Below, piece after piece: positions 1 to 9,404 of a stretch of 64,000 nt of DNA. Below the pieces are notes generated by a model that made no database searches, was not told the origin of the DNA, and saw only the letters and a list, made by a program, of their open reading frames with translations. Position numbers and translations under genes: made by a program. Origin of the DNA: Pedobacter sp. V48 (GTDB taxonomy: Bacteria > Bacteroidota > Bacteroidia > Sphingobacteriales > Sphingobacteriaceae). Position 1 is the stretch's first letter. Each line of letters opens with the position of its first letter. Location of the stretch: contig NZ_AWRU01000002.1 of the NCBI RefSeq assembly GCF_000523515.1, forward strand, positions 200,022-264,021. Direction: 5' to 3'.

Positions 1-103
1 TTCAGTTATTGGAGCAAATTCAGTTGTGACCAAAGATATAGAACCGTTCTCAATTTATGGTGGCGTGCCTGCAAGATTAATCAGAATGAAAAAGGATGCT
101 TAA
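1..103 (+). CDS. Hexapeptide-repeat acetyltransferase, C-terminal end (partial)
   Basis: The window opens inside a gene read from base 2, ending with a TAA at 101-103. The 33 visible residues contain IGANSVVTKDIEPFSIYGG followed by VPARLIR, the usual last coil and C-terminal tail of left-handed beta-helix sugar O- or N-acetyltransferases (the GxPAKxI/GxPARxI ending). The N-terminus lies outside the window. Its stop overlaps the start of the flippase gene by 8 bases, so it belongs to the same operon and probably acetylates a sugar of the same polysaccharide. The sugar acceptor cannot be told. Confidence 0.8.
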   Translation, partial: SVIGANSVVTKDIEPFSIYGGVPARLIRMKKDA

Positions 104-1502
104 AAAACTATTTTCTCATACTGCAATTTATGGATTGGCACCGCAGATTCCCAAAATTGCTAGTATTGTGGCCTTGCCAATAATAACAAAATACTTAACC
201 GAGGTGGATTTTGGGGTTTATGGAGTTATTACGGCTATTGCTGGAAGCATAGCGGTTCTATCTAACTTAGGATTAAATGTAATTTTGTCCAATGTTTTTT
301 ACAAAAGTCCTGGACAATATAAATGGGCCTGGCGGCAAATTTATGGGTTTTTAATGCTTTGGAATATTCCTTTTTCAATTTTACTTTCAATTATTCTTTA
401 TTTTTTTATTCCCCCTGAAGCGATACATGATGCTGGATATATAATCTTACTTAATGTCTTACCCGTGGTTTTTTTTGGTCCTACATCTATTCTTGGTAAT
501 ATGTATTATCAATTGAAACAGAAACCCATGCAAATAGCGATAAGATCAATTATTTTTGGCTTTTTATCAGTGGGATTGAACGTGTTATTTATTGCAGGGT
601 TAAAGATGGGATACATGGGTTGGTTTTTATCTATATGTATTTCCGGAATGCTTAGCCAAATCTCATATTGGTGGCCTTTGAATCGTAAACTTGGACTAAG
701 ACCGATTTTTAATTTTAAAAGAAGGTATATTAGAAATTCATTGAAAGTCTCATTGCCAACTGTTCCACATTATTATTCGGCTTATTTGTTGGATGCTTCA
801 GATCGAGCGGTGATGAAGATACTCAATGTAAGTACTGGAGATATAGGGAAATACAATGCTGCCTATATAGTTGCTAATATTATTCAAAAACTAGGGATTG
901 CAGCAGGTCAAGCAGTTGCGCCAATGCTTAATCAATCCTACAAGAACAATAAGGAGATCGAGGCTAGAAGTCTAATTTTTGTATTACAGATCGCTTTTCT
1001 TTGCTTGACATTTATTTTGTCTATTTGGCTCAAAGAGATATTTGTGCTACTTATTAAGAATAAGGATCTTGCAAGTGTTTATCCATTGGGTATTATAATA
1101 GTGATGTCTTATAATTATAGACCGATGTATTTAGGGGCTAATGGCAAATTATTTTTCTATGAAAAAACAAAGGTGTTATTGAAAGTGACATTTTCTGCAG
1201 GTATCATTAATTTAATACTTAACTTTATTTTGATTAAATATTTCGGCTACAAAGCCGCCGCTTTTACCACCTTTTTTGCCCTTATGTACATGGGATACGC
1301 TGGATATTTTTCAAAAGAATACAAAGAAACCAAGAAAATTGAGTATTATCCACTTATTTGGCTTGTTTGTACAATCTTATTGACTTGTGTGGCATACTTT
1401 TCTGTTGAACTAAGTATTGGCTTCAAAGTCTTGATGTCGTTCTTGTTAATGTCGATAGCTTTAATTGCCCTAAAGAAAATTGTTTTAAATGAAAAGAGAT
1501 GA
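96..1502 (+). CDS. Wzx-type polysaccharide flippase
   Basis: A 468-residue, almost wholly hydrophobic protein with about 12-14 predicted membrane segments. It starts with the pattern of a short basic N-terminus, a helix, and a IPKIASIVALPIITKYLT stretch that is typical of MOP-superfamily polysaccharide transporters (PF01943/PF13440). Members flip undecaprenyl-diphosphate-linked oligosaccharide repeat units across the inner membrane in Wzx/Wzy-dependent pathways. The gene overlaps the preceding acetyltransferase by 8 bases and the next gene by 14 bases, so translation is probably coupled. It is one of two flippases in the window (the other starts at 22276) and likely serves the cluster whose polymerase is at 4593. 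The family call is firm; the substrate is inferred from context only. Confidence 0.9.
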   Translation: MLKKLFSHTAIYGLAPQIPKIASIVALPIITKYLTEVDFGVYGVITAIAGSIAVLSNLGLNVILSNVFYKSPGQYKWAWRQIYGFLMLWNIPFSILLSIILYFFIPPEAIHDAGYIILLNVLPVVFFGPTSILGNMYYQLKQKPMQIAIRSIIFGFLSVGLNVLFIAGLKMGYMGWFLSICISGMLSQISYWWPLNRKLGLRPIFNFKRRYIRNSLKVSLPTVPHYYSAYLLDASDRAVMKILNVSTGDIGKYNAAYIVANIIQKLGIAAGQAVAPMLNQSYKNNKEIEARSLIFVLQIAFLCLTFILSIWLKEIFVLLIKNKDLASVYPLGIIIVMSYNYRPMYLGANGKLFFYEKTKVLLKVTFSAGIINLILNFILIKYFGYKAAAFTTFFALMYMGYAGYFSKEYKETKKIEYYPLIWLVCTILLTCVAYFSVELSIGFKVLMSFLLMSIALIALKKIVLNEKR

Positions 1503-2841
1503 GGTTATAAGGATCCTGGAGGAAATTGAATTAAGTATTCCTGTGGATCAATGGACATTTGGAGATATATCTGTTTGGCCAATCCTAAAAATGGATATTT
1601 TCTTCCAATGGATAAGAACTAACAGCGTGGATTCAGAGACTGCACATACAGCGGTTCGTACAGGGTTTGGTAACAGAATTCGTAATTTACTATCTGCAAT
1701 TTATAACTACGGCAGATTATATTTTGGAAAAAAGAAGAAAATAGATGTGGTTTATTGTGGAACATCTTCACATAGAGTAGACTATGAGGGACTTTTCATA
1801 AATAGATATTTTCAACCATGGATCCAAAGTGAATCTAATAATTATGTCCAATTTGAATTTGAAAAGCCACTTGAAAAGGAATATGCTAATAAGCGTAATA
1901 TTATTTACATTGATGAGATAAAATTACCTTACAGTGTTGTTAAGCCTTTTTTGAAGACTAATAGTTTGAACTTGCCAGAATGGAATAAGTTTCTTTTATT
2001 AATTGATGATTTAAAATTGCCTACAGCGGATTTGAAAAACAGATTATTGAAACGATTGGAATCGATCGTATCGTACACTTGCTTGTTCAAAATGTTGTTG
2101 AAGAAATATAGGCCAAATAAAATATTTGGCTTATGTTACTATAGTGCGCCAATGTTTGCCCTAAACTATGCAGCTAATATATTGGATATACCGACTTATG
2201 ATATGCAACATGGTGGACAGGGGAAATTACATCCGATGTATAATTTTAAAAAAGTTCCCTCTTTAGGGTATAATACCCTACCTAAAACTTTTTTATGTTG
2301 GGATAATACGTCCAGTAATAATCTTCAACTATGGTTAAAAAATCAAAAATATCATAGCACTGAAATTTCAGGTAATCCATGGATAGATTTTCAACTCGCA
2401 AAGAATAACATTGATGGCCCTTCCTTTTCGCAGAAGAAAATTATCTTATTTACCCTTCAGGAAAGCAATTTAGAGCCATATATATTAGAGAGTATTAGCA
2501 ATACACCAGACGGTTATGAATGGTGGTTGCGAGTTCATCCTCGTATGAAAAATGCTAGATCAAACATAACAAACCAATTGATGGAAAAAGGAATTTTACA
2601 TAGAGTAGAATTTGATAAAGCCTTTGAAAGTCCTCTTCCAATTCTGTTGAAAAAAAGTTCTGTTCATATTTCTAAATTTTCGGGATCAATTATTGAGAGT
2701 GCACTAGTAAGAACCCCAAGTATTATAATTGATGAGATTGGGGTTGAGATTTTTGGTGACTATATAGTCGATGGCTTAGCAGTTTCGATTCTATCCAAAG
2801 AACCGGAAGATCTTTTAAAAGCAATATTAAACTTCAAATAG
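1489..2841 (+). CDS. Putative GT-B-fold surface carbohydrate synthesis protein
   Basis: A soluble protein of 450 residues with no signal peptide. I see several features that recall capsule-type transferases of the CDP-glycerol glycerophosphotransferase/KpsS-like kind: a MQHGGQGKLHPMY segment at about 239-251, GNPWIDF at about 295-301, LRVHPRM at 347-353, and a late S-x-S-x-x-E-S-A pattern (KFSGSIIESALVRTPSI) at about 396-412 like the nucleotide-sugar-binding end of GT-B proteins. The exact family is not certain and the donor cannot be named. It sits between the flippase (14-base overlap) and an acetyltransferase (6-base gap), so it very likely acts on the same glycan, either as a glycosyltransferase or in adding a phospho-linked decoration. 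Confidence 0.55.
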   Translation: MKRDEVIRILEEIELSIPVDQWTFGDISVWPILKMDIFFQWIRTNSVDSETAHTAVRTGFGNRIRNLLSAIYNYGRLYFGKKKKIDVVYCGTSSHRVDYEGLFINRYFQPWIQSESNNYVQFEFEKPLEKEYANKRNIIYIDEIKLPYSVVKPFLKTNSLNLPEWNKFLLLIDDLKLPTADLKNRLLKRLESIVSYTCLFKMLLKKYRPNKIFGLCYYSAPMFALNYAANILDIPTYDMQHGGQGKLHPMYNFKKVPSLGYNTLPKTFLCWDNTSSNNLQLWLKNQKYHSTEISGNPWIDFQLAKNNIDGPSFSQKKIILFTLQESNLEPYILESISNTPDGYEWWLRVHPRMKNARSNITNQLMEKGILHRVEFDKAFESPLPILLKKSSVHISKFSGSIIESALVRTPSIIIDEIGVEIFGDYIVDGLAVSILSKEPEDLLKAILNFK

Positions 2842-2847
2842 ATTTTT

Positions 2848-3513
2848 ATGATGAGTATTTTTCAAAAGATTAAAAACAGAATAGGACTGAAGCGCTGGAT
2901 TCAGAATCAAAATTATATAGGCTCTAAGGTAATAATTGGAAAAAATACGATTGTAAAAGCGAGTTTCTTATCTGGTGAAATTTCAATTGGTAATAACTGT
3001 AAGATATATGGGGCTAGCTTAAATGGTAGAATTCAAATTGGAGATTTCACTTCGATTTGGGGGCCGAACATCGATATAAATTCTTCAATCAACTCTATTC
3101 GAATTGGGAAATTTTGTTCAATTGCAAAAAACGTTACTTTTCAAGAATTTAATCATGATCACACAAAATTTACAACTTTTTTTATTCATAAAAATATATT
3201 GAAAGATGAAAGTTTTGGAGCAGACATCGTATCGAAAGGAGAGATTATAATTGAAAATGATGTATGGATTGGTGCCCATTCTGTTATCTTAAGTGGAGCA
3301 CATGTGTCTACTGGATCTGTGATAGCTGCTAACAGTGTAGTTACGGGATTTGTCCCTCCATATTCGATCGTTGGTGGAACACCTGCAAAAATTATAAAAT
3401 CTCGATTTTCTCCGGATGTTTGCGAGAAACTATTGGAGTCTAAATGGTGGGATTTGTCATTCGATGAATTAAAAAGTAATATAGCACATTTGGAGAAAAT
3501 TGTAGGTAATTGA
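2848..3513 (+). CDS. Hexapeptide-repeat (LbH) acetyltransferase, CatB/WbbJ type
   Basis: 221 residues. Repeated isoleucine-led hexapeptides (for example IGNNCKIYGASLNG, IGDFTSIWG, IRIGKFCSIAKNV) form a left-handed beta-helix. A loop with FQEFNHDH at about residues 98-105 supplies the usual catalytic histidine, and the tail reads VWIGAHSVILSGAHV followed by YSIVGGTPAKII, the xenobiotic/sugar O-acetyltransferase ending. The family transfers acetyl from acetyl-CoA to a sugar hydroxyl in the cytoplasm. Two adjacent ATG codons (2848 and 2851) could both start it. It lies in tight series with the neighbouring transferases, so O-acetylation of the region A repeat unit is the likely job; the acceptor is unknown. 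Confidence 0.85.
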   Translation: MMSIFQKIKNRIGLKRWIQNQNYIGSKVIIGKNTIVKASFLSGEISIGNNCKIYGASLNGRIQIGDFTSIWGPNIDINSSINSIRIGKFCSIAKNVTFQEFNHDHTKFTTFFIHKNILKDESFGADIVSKGEIIIENDVWIGAHSVILSGAHVSTGSVIAANSVVTGFVPPYSIVGGTPAKIIKSRFSPDVCEKLLESKWWDLSFDELKSNIAHLEKIVGN

Positions 3514-3524
3514 AAACTAGATTT

Positions 3525-4592
3525 ATGAAAGAACAATTTAAATTTGCAATAATAATTCCTCTTTTCAACAAGGAAGCATATATAGAAGAAACTATAAATT
3601 CAGTAAAACTTCAGACTTATAAAGATTGGCAGTTAATTATTGTAGATGACAATTCAACCGATAACTCTTACGAAATTGCTTCTTCATGTTTAGATGGCGA
3701 TGACGCAAATAAATTTAAACTTATAAGAAGAAGTGAATACAGCGAGAACAAGAGAGGTGGTTCGGTTTGTAGAAATATTGGAATAAATCAATCAAACGCA
3801 CAATATTTGCTCTTTTTAGATGCAGATGACATTTTATTGCCGTTTTGCTTAGAGCAGAGAGTTAAATATGTGGATACAAATCCGGGGTCGGACATGTTTA
3901 TCTTTAACGTTGCCTACTGCAAGGGAGAAAAAAAAGAAGTCGTTGCAAAACAGAGACCAAAATATCTTTATATGCTGAGATACTTGCTGGCAGTTAATAA
4001 GAGGGATTTTTTCTTAAATGAGTTTCTCAAAACAAATATTCCCTGGCATACATCTGGCCCAGTGTGGAATACAGATTTTATAAAGCTCTTAGGTGGATTT
4101 AATGAGGATTTCGAAAGATTGCAGGATCCAGAGATTCATACCAGAGCTCTTATGCAGAATAAAATTAATATTGAATATTTAATGAATAAAACGGCCTTCG
4201 ACACTCTGCATAGGACAGATGAAGATCGAATTGTTTGGGATGAAATGATATTTTATAGGAATAGGATCAATGCTATCAGGAAATATTTGAACTATTTTTC
4301 TGATAGTTTGATAAGAGAAGATAAAAAGAAAGCCGTCAAGAAATTACGAGGATATCTGATTTTGGCTGAAACGATGTATTATAGAAGCATTAGAGATTCA
4401 AAAGATATAAAAAGAATAGAAATTTTTCGATCCTTAACGGAAGAAGTTTATAATGTCAATCACATTGAGATGATAAACACGACATCATTTAAGAGATTTA
4501 TCAACTTATTTAAGTCTTCAATGAGTAGTGCGATTTTGGTCAAATTTAAACTGCCTGGTGTTTTATTGTTAACTTACAAACGGAGCATTTAG
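3525..4592 (+). CDS. Family 2 glycosyltransferase (GT-A)
   Basis: 355 residues from the ATG at 3525. A longer reading from TTG at 3510 is possible, but it would only add five residues ahead of the GT2 core, which normally begins right after the start. The protein shows the GT2 signature order: AIIIPLFNKEAYIEETI at about 8-24, IIVDDNSTD at 38-46, and LFLDADD at 96-102 (the DxD metal-binding site). A HTSGPVWN segment follows in the acceptor part. GT2 enzymes of this kind add one sugar from a nucleotide-sugar donor to the lipid-linked repeat unit on the cytoplasmic face. It follows the acetyltransferase closely and abuts the polymerase gene, fitting a role in region A repeat-unit assembly. Donor and linkage cannot be read. 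Confidence 0.88.
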   Translation: MKEQFKFAIIIPLFNKEAYIEETINSVKLQTYKDWQLIIVDDNSTDNSYEIASSCLDGDDANKFKLIRRSEYSENKRGGSVCRNIGINQSNAQYLLFLDADDILLPFCLEQRVKYVDTNPGSDMFIFNVAYCKGEKKEVVAKQRPKYLYMLRYLLAVNKRDFFLNEFLKTNIPWHTSGPVWNTDFIKLLGGFNEDFERLQDPEIHTRALMQNKINIEYLMNKTAFDTLHRTDEDRIVWDEMIFYRNRINAIRKYLNYFSDSLIREDKKKAVKKLRGYLILAETMYYRSIRDSKDIKRIEIFRSLTEEVYNVNHIEMINTTSFKRFINLFKSSMSSAILVKFKLPGVLLLTYKRSI

Positions 4593-5876
4593 ATGAAAAA
4601 ACGAGGTCTTTTTTCCAATTTATTTGACTCATTTTTGATTTTCATCTTTATTTACGGCTTAGTATTTAATGGTTTAGGTTTTGCAACGTCTAAAATAGCT
4701 TTATTTTACGTTGTTCTAGTGGTTAATAAGAAAGAGTTGATAATTCAAATTTCAAAAAATAAGTTTTTGAAATATTGTCTTGTAATTTGGATTCTGTTTA
4801 GCGTGTATTTCTTCGGTGTTACGGTGTTTTCTGGACGGTATCATTTTGGCTTTCTTCAACAGACATTTTGGTTTTTTTGGGAAGGGGTACTTGGATCTTT
4901 TATTTTTGCATTCTATTTACTTAAAAGATATGAAATTAAGCAAGTGCTTTATTTAGTATCTCTCGCAATTGCGATTCAAAGTGCCTTTGTTCTGTTGAGT
5001 TTTTTGAGCGGAGGATTTAGAGAATTTATAGATACAATACTTGTTAGTCAGGAGCGGGCGATATCTGCGGTGAGACTTAGGGGGATTTCTAATGGTGGAG
5101 GCGCGGGTTTATCCTATTTGCAATCGCTTGGTGTTTTTACATTTGGATATCTTTATTTGTCTAATTTTCGGGATGGTAGAAGCAATAAAATAATTATAGT
5201 ATCTATTTTGTTAATTTTTGTTTCCCAAATATTTATTGCACGTACGGGAATGCTTTTTTCTGGTCTTTTCATTGCGGCATTAGTATTCCAGAATGCATTA
5301 AATAAGGGATCTTTAAAGCCCCTAATTATACAAGTGTTCTCACTAATATTTGTTTCGGCTCTTGTTTATAATTTCTATTCTTTGTTTATACCTAGAGATA
5401 AGATCGCAGTTTTTAATGAAAGAATTGTTTCTCGAGCATTTGAATTTATTGATAGCTATAATGAGACAGGCAACTTGAAGACTCAATCGACAACAGCCTT
5501 AAATAATATGTACTTTTTACCTAAAAGTGAGGCAGGGATACTGTTAGGAGAAGGTATTTGGGATAGTAACGAAAATAGAAAAGAGACGGGTAGAATAGTC
5601 AGTTCCGATGTTGGATATGTGAGAATTGTATTTGCTGTAGGGGTAATAGGGGCGCTGATTTTTTATTCTATATACTGTAGTTACATCAACGTATTATTAA
5701 AAACTAATATAACTACTGTTTTTAAATTAGGTATTTTTGCTCTTATCATAGTTTTTGCTTTAGGTGAACTTAAAGAGCCGTTTTTGGTTCGATCATCTGG
5801 TATAATAAAAATATTATGCCTTTGCATATTCGTCTTTATTCCTATTAAGAAAAACATCATTAGAAATTCTTTATGA
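4593..5876 (+). CDS. Wzy-type O-antigen/polysaccharide polymerase
   Basis: 427 residues with roughly ten hydrophobic segments and one larger hydrophilic loop (about 255-330), the layout of Wzy polymerases, which join undecaprenyl-linked repeat units in the periplasm. Sequence conservation in this family is poor, so the call rests on topology, length and position between glycosyltransferases in a cluster that also has a flippase. The loop carries conserved-looking arginine and glycine patches (ISAVRLRGISNGGGAGLS at about 155-172; GEGIWDSN near 312). It starts directly after the stop of the GT2 gene and overlaps the next gene by four bases (ATGA). It differs from the second polymerase candidate at 25966, consistent with two distinct glycans. 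Confidence 0.8.
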   Translation: MKKRGLFSNLFDSFLIFIFIYGLVFNGLGFATSKIALFYVVLVVNKKELIIQISKNKFLKYCLVIWILFSVYFFGVTVFSGRYHFGFLQQTFWFFWEGVLGSFIFAFYLLKRYEIKQVLYLVSLAIAIQSAFVLLSFLSGGFREFIDTILVSQERAISAVRLRGISNGGGAGLSYLQSLGVFTFGYLYLSNFRDGRSNKIIIVSILLIFVSQIFIARTGMLFSGLFIAALVFQNALNKGSLKPLIIQVFSLIFVSALVYNFYSLFIPRDKIAVFNERIVSRAFEFIDSYNETGNLKTQSTTALNNMYFLPKSEAGILLGEGIWDSNENRKETGRIVSSDVGYVRIVFAVGVIGALIFYSIYCSYINVLLKTNITTVFKLGIFALIIVFALGELKEPFLVRSSGIIKILCLCIFVFIPIKKNIIRNSL

Positions 5877-7096
5877 GTTCTGTAATTATTTGCTTTACTG
5901 CTTCCTATCCATATGGAACAAAAGAAACCTATTTTGAAAATGAATTAATAAGCTTAGCTAGTGCATTTGACACCGTTCATATAGTTCCTACTTATAATCC
6001 ATACGGGACAAAAATCTTGAGATCTACGCCAGATAATGTTGTTGTGCATAAACCAGTTGTAAATCAGGGGATAGGACGATTGTTCCGCGGATTATTTAAT
6101 TTAAGCCCGTTCGTTGTTTATTTAAGAGATTTTTTTAGTAAAAAAGTTTATTTAAGTGGTAATAATAGCAAGAAATGGTTTAATTCCTTGTTGGTATATA
6201 GAATTTCATACGCTAATTTTTCTAAACTAAAGAAAAACCTCCCTACTGATGCAATAATGTATTCATACTGGGCAGAGGCTCCTATATTTGTTAATAACAT
6301 TGCTAAAGACCATCTAAGAGTAGTTAGAATGCATGGCGGAGATTTCTACTTAAACAGGAATAATGGTTATTTGCCTGTAAGAAATAACATATATGAAGCT
6401 TCAGATTTGCTTTTGCCGATTTCTATCGATATCAAAGAAATTTTAAAGTCAGATTATAACATCTCTTCTCAAAAAATTTTCGTTAGTTATTTGGGGACAT
6501 ATAATAATTTTTTGGCCTCTGCTTTACCTGGTGACGATATAATTAGAATTGTATCGTGTAGTAACGTTTATGGTCTAAAGAGAGTTCATCTTATTGCCAA
6601 CATATTAATGTTATTTAAATCGGATGTTAGGCTAGAGTGGCATCATTTTGGTGACGGTGAAGGTATGGGATTATTAAGAAGTCAAATAACAGAAATTAAC
6701 AATCCAAATTTAAAAGTTGTATTACATGGGAATGTATTACAAGACCAACTTTTTGATTTTTATTCTAGAAATTATATTCATTGGTTTATTAATACAAGTA
6801 GGTTTGAAGGATTGCCCGTAAGTATCATGGAAAGTTTTTCATTTGGGATACCCGCTATAGCAACAGACGTCGGTGCTACAGGTGAAATAGTCAATTCGGA
6901 AAATGGTTTTCTTATTCCTGTTGACTTTAACCCGATAGACATTGAGAAAATAATCCTGTCAGCTAACGACGAACTGACTTATAAAAAGAAGAGAATTAAT
7001 GCATATATGACTTGGTCTTTGAAATTTAATGCAGTAAATAATTATGGGCAATTGGTCGATGAATTAAAAAAAAATAGTTTAAACAGAAGAAAATGA
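5873..7096 (+). CDS. Family 4 glycosyltransferase (GT-B)
   Basis: 407 residues. The C-terminal half has the GT4 nucleotide-binding pattern: FEGLPVSIMESFSFGIPAIA at about 310-329, containing the E-x7-E motif, followed by TDVGATGEIV. The N-terminal half includes RMHGGDFYLNR at about 150. GT4 enzymes are retaining transferases using NDP-sugars. The gene starts within the last codon of the polymerase gene (ATGA overlap) and its own stop overlaps the next start by four bases, so it is part of a translationally coupled run. The acceptor and donor are not predictable from sequence alone. The family is secure. Confidence 0.88.
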   Translation: MSSVIICFTASYPYGTKETYFENELISLASAFDTVHIVPTYNPYGTKILRSTPDNVVVHKPVVNQGIGRLFRGLFNLSPFVVYLRDFFSKKVYLSGNNSKKWFNSLLVYRISYANFSKLKKNLPTDAIMYSYWAEAPIFVNNIAKDHLRVVRMHGGDFYLNRNNGYLPVRNNIYEASDLLLPISIDIKEILKSDYNISSQKIFVSYLGTYNNFLASALPGDDIIRIVSCSNVYGLKRVHLIANILMLFKSDVRLEWHHFGDGEGMGLLRSQITEINNPNLKVVLHGNVLQDQLFDFYSRNYIHWFINTSRFEGLPVSIMESFSFGIPAIATDVGATGEIVNSENGFLIPVDFNPIDIEKIILSANDELTYKKKRINAYMTWSLKFNAVNNYGQLVDELKKNSLNRRK

Positions 7097-8241
7097 AATT
7101 TAGAATTTTCGCATATGCAATATTATCATTTGCTTTTATCAACGCGAATGGTCAGTCAAGTTTTTTTAAATCAAGATTTAACAATACATTAAATTCAGGG
7201 AATTCTTATAATTCTAAAATAAGGATTAAGAAGTATTCTACTGATGGCAATACCTATAATTTTCTTTTACTCGGGTATTATTTGAATGCTAATAATATGA
7301 TGTATAAGAGTACGAATGACATTAGTTATTTAGAAAATAATGCTGACGTTATAAAGGGTATTAGAGAGTCTGGTCTTCAAAATCCTAAGAATGGTAATTC
7401 AGCCTCTTATAGATGGACTGCGAAGATTAAGTCTAATCAGTCTAATTATTCAAAGAATAACCAGGAGTTTATTTTATATGAAGGTTATGTTTTTAGGTAC
7501 ATTGCAGAATACTACTATCTTGTGTCTAAATTACCCAACAAAAGTGGCCTGGAGGTCGATGTTGATTTTATAAAAGCCGATTTTTTTAAATGGTATAAAT
7601 TATCTATGTCAAGTTTTGGAGATGATTCATTATTGCAATCCCTTCGTACGCATATGGGATCACATTGGGCTACTTTGGCTATGTATCTCTATATCTTAGA
7701 TAATAATGACGCAGATAAGATAATTTATAAGAAAGTATATTCAAAATATAGTAATTCACTAAGAGCAAATTTAAAGGTGGTCGATCTCGATGGTAAGAAA
7801 GGATATATTTGGAATTCTACCTGGGATAAACCTTTCACCAAATATTTAGTCGATAAGAGTAAAAAAACAAAAAGTGAAATCCAAGATGTTAGCCATGGTA
7901 ATCACATAGTGCAATTTGTTCTTGATTCATACGAGCTTCATTTAAATGATTGGTCATTAACAGATATCCAATATTTTGCGAATACACTCAAATATAGGAT
8001 ATGGGATGATAACTTAAATAAGTTTTCTGATAACGTGGATGGTACCTCCCTAGTTGGGAAATATAAAGGGTCAGGTTGGAAACAGTCGGATGGTTGGATG
8101 AAATTAATGATGTATGACAGAACTTTATACCCAATTTATAAAAAGTTTTATTTGAAAAATGCTAGTATAATTGATAGTTCGTCTCTTAATTTGCAGTTTT
8201 ATTCAAACTTTACTAAATATGAAAACAAATTTGGAAAATAA
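7093..8241 (+). CDS. Secreted protein of unknown function, possibly an (alpha/alpha)-toroid glycan-active enzyme
   Basis: 382 residues with an N-terminal signal peptide (a KFRIFAYAILSFAFINANGQ-like stretch, cleavage probably at NGQ near residue 21). I do not recognise the family with certainty. The mature part is rich in W, Y and N, with helix-rich stretches such as GSHWATLAMYLYIL at about 196-209 and a DVSHGNHIVQFVLDSYEL segment at about 266-283. Paired His and Asp residues in helical repeats recall alpha/alpha-toroid polysaccharide lyases and hydrolases. It is cotranscribed with cytoplasmic glycosyltransferases (four-base overlap upstream), so a periplasmic role on the nascent glycan, such as trimming, editing or clearing stalled polymer as AlgL-type lyases do, is a reasonable guess. 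No catalytic residues can be assigned. Confidence 0.5.
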   Translation: MKFRIFAYAILSFAFINANGQSSFFKSRFNNTLNSGNSYNSKIRIKKYSTDGNTYNFLLLGYYLNANNMMYKSTNDISYLENNADVIKGIRESGLQNPKNGNSASYRWTAKIKSNQSNYSKNNQEFILYEGYVFRYIAEYYYLVSKLPNKSGLEVDVDFIKADFFKWYKLSMSSFGDDSLLQSLRTHMGSHWATLAMYLYILDNNDADKIIYKKVYSKYSNSLRANLKVVDLDGKKGYIWNSTWDKPFTKYLVDKSKKTKSEIQDVSHGNHIVQFVLDSYELHLNDWSLTDIQYFANTLKYRIWDDNLNKFSDNVDGTSLVGKYKGSGWKQSDGWMKLMMYDRTLYPIYKKFYLKNASIIDSSSLNLQFYSNFTKYENKFGK

Positions 8242-8272
8242 AGGAAGTGCCACAAAATAGACAAAGTAAGTA

Positions 8273-9397
8273 GTGAAAAATAGAATTTTGCACTTAGCAA
8301 ACGACTTTTCAGGGTCAACTGTATATAAGAATTTATTTCAAGAACTAGATTTTTTAGGCTTTAGCCAATCTATCTATACTGCAGTAAGATCAACGGAGCA
8401 ATTTGATAGGAACCGGATAGATTTTAAGATTGATAGTTCAAAAATACTATATAGAGATATTTTAAGTAATTATACCCGAATTAATTATAATGCTAAAATA
8501 AAGAGGGTAGTGTCTGACGTTAATAAGTCATTAAGTCTCATCGATTTTGATTTAATTCATGCCCATACTTGGTATAGCGATGGAGGGGTTGCTTATGAAC
8601 TACATAAGTTATATGATATTCCATATGTTATAACTATTAGAAATACTGATCTAAATTTATTTTTTAGATATATGCTGCATCTTAGGTCCTACGGGATCAA
8701 AATACTGCTTAATGCAAAGAGCATTATATTTATTTCACCTGTATATAGGGAACGATTCTATAGACACCCTTATATCAAGAATCATCTCTCTATTTTGAGT
8801 TCTAAGAGTATGGTAATACCTAATGGAATTGATAAATTTTGGTTGAAACAATTTGGTGTTCAAAAGCATTTGGACGAACATGCCGTTCAAATCCTTTACA
8901 TAGGTAAATTTACTAAGGGTAAAAATGTCGAGGCATTAATTAGAGCTGTCGAGGTGGTTAGAGCTGGCGGAAAGAATTGCGTGCTAAACCTTATTGGAAA
9001 GGGGGGAAGTCAATTTGATAATGTTATGAAGCTTTGCAAAGCGAGAAGTTCTTGGATAACTTATCACGGGGAGATTCTGGAAAAAGAAGTTCTTCTTAAC
9101 CATTATAAGCAAAATCATATTTTTGCAATGCCTTCTAAGAACGAAACTTTTGGGCTTGTTTATATTGAAGCCTTGACACAAGGACTTCCTGTATTATATA
9201 CAAAAGGTGAGGGCATAGATGGTTTGTATGATAGTCATATTGGAGAAGCCATTAATGCAAGTAAGATAGATAGTATTGCGATGGGAATTGAAAACATCAT
9301 AAGCAATTATCAAAAGTATCGATTTAGCCCAGAACATATTGGAGAAAATCATAATTGGTCGACGATCGCGTTAAAAATGCAAAAGGTATATAGTTAG
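8273..9397 (+). CDS. Family 4 glycosyltransferase (GT-B)
   Basis: 374 residues from a GTG start at 8273, which gives a natural N-terminus (KNRILHLANDFSGST) with the first Rossmann strand at once. Visible GT4 marks are LIHAHTWYSDGGVAYEL near 95-111, IPNGIDKFW near 182, ILYIGKFTKGKNVEALI near 208-224 and MPSKNETFGLVYIEALTQG at about 285-303, which holds the E-x7-E donor-binding pair. It would add a sugar to the lipid-linked repeat unit. A 31-base gap separates it from the secreted protein gene upstream; the next transferase follows after 7 bases. Donor unknown. Confidence 0.88.
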   Translation: MKNRILHLANDFSGSTVYKNLFQELDFLGFSQSIYTAVRSTEQFDRNRIDFKIDSSKILYRDILSNYTRINYNAKIKRVVSDVNKSLSLIDFDLIHAHTWYSDGGVAYELHKLYDIPYVITIRNTDLNLFFRYMLHLRSYGIKILLNAKSIIFISPVYRERFYRHPYIKNHLSILSSKSMVIPNGIDKFWLKQFGVQKHLDEHAVQILYIGKFTKGKNVEALIRAVEVVRAGGKNCVLNLIGKGGSQFDNVMKLCKARSSWITYHGEILEKEVLLNHYKQNHIFAMPSKNETFGLVYIEALTQGLPVLYTKGEGIDGLYDSHIGEAINASKIDSIAMGIENIISNYQKYRFSPEHIGENHNWSTIALKMQKVYS

Positions 9398-9404
9398 GTA
9401 GTTT

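Noticed and set aside
3186-3536. Minus-strand open frame inside the acetyltransferase gene
   Set aside because: A shadow of the hexapeptide-repeat gene on the other strand; no independent support.
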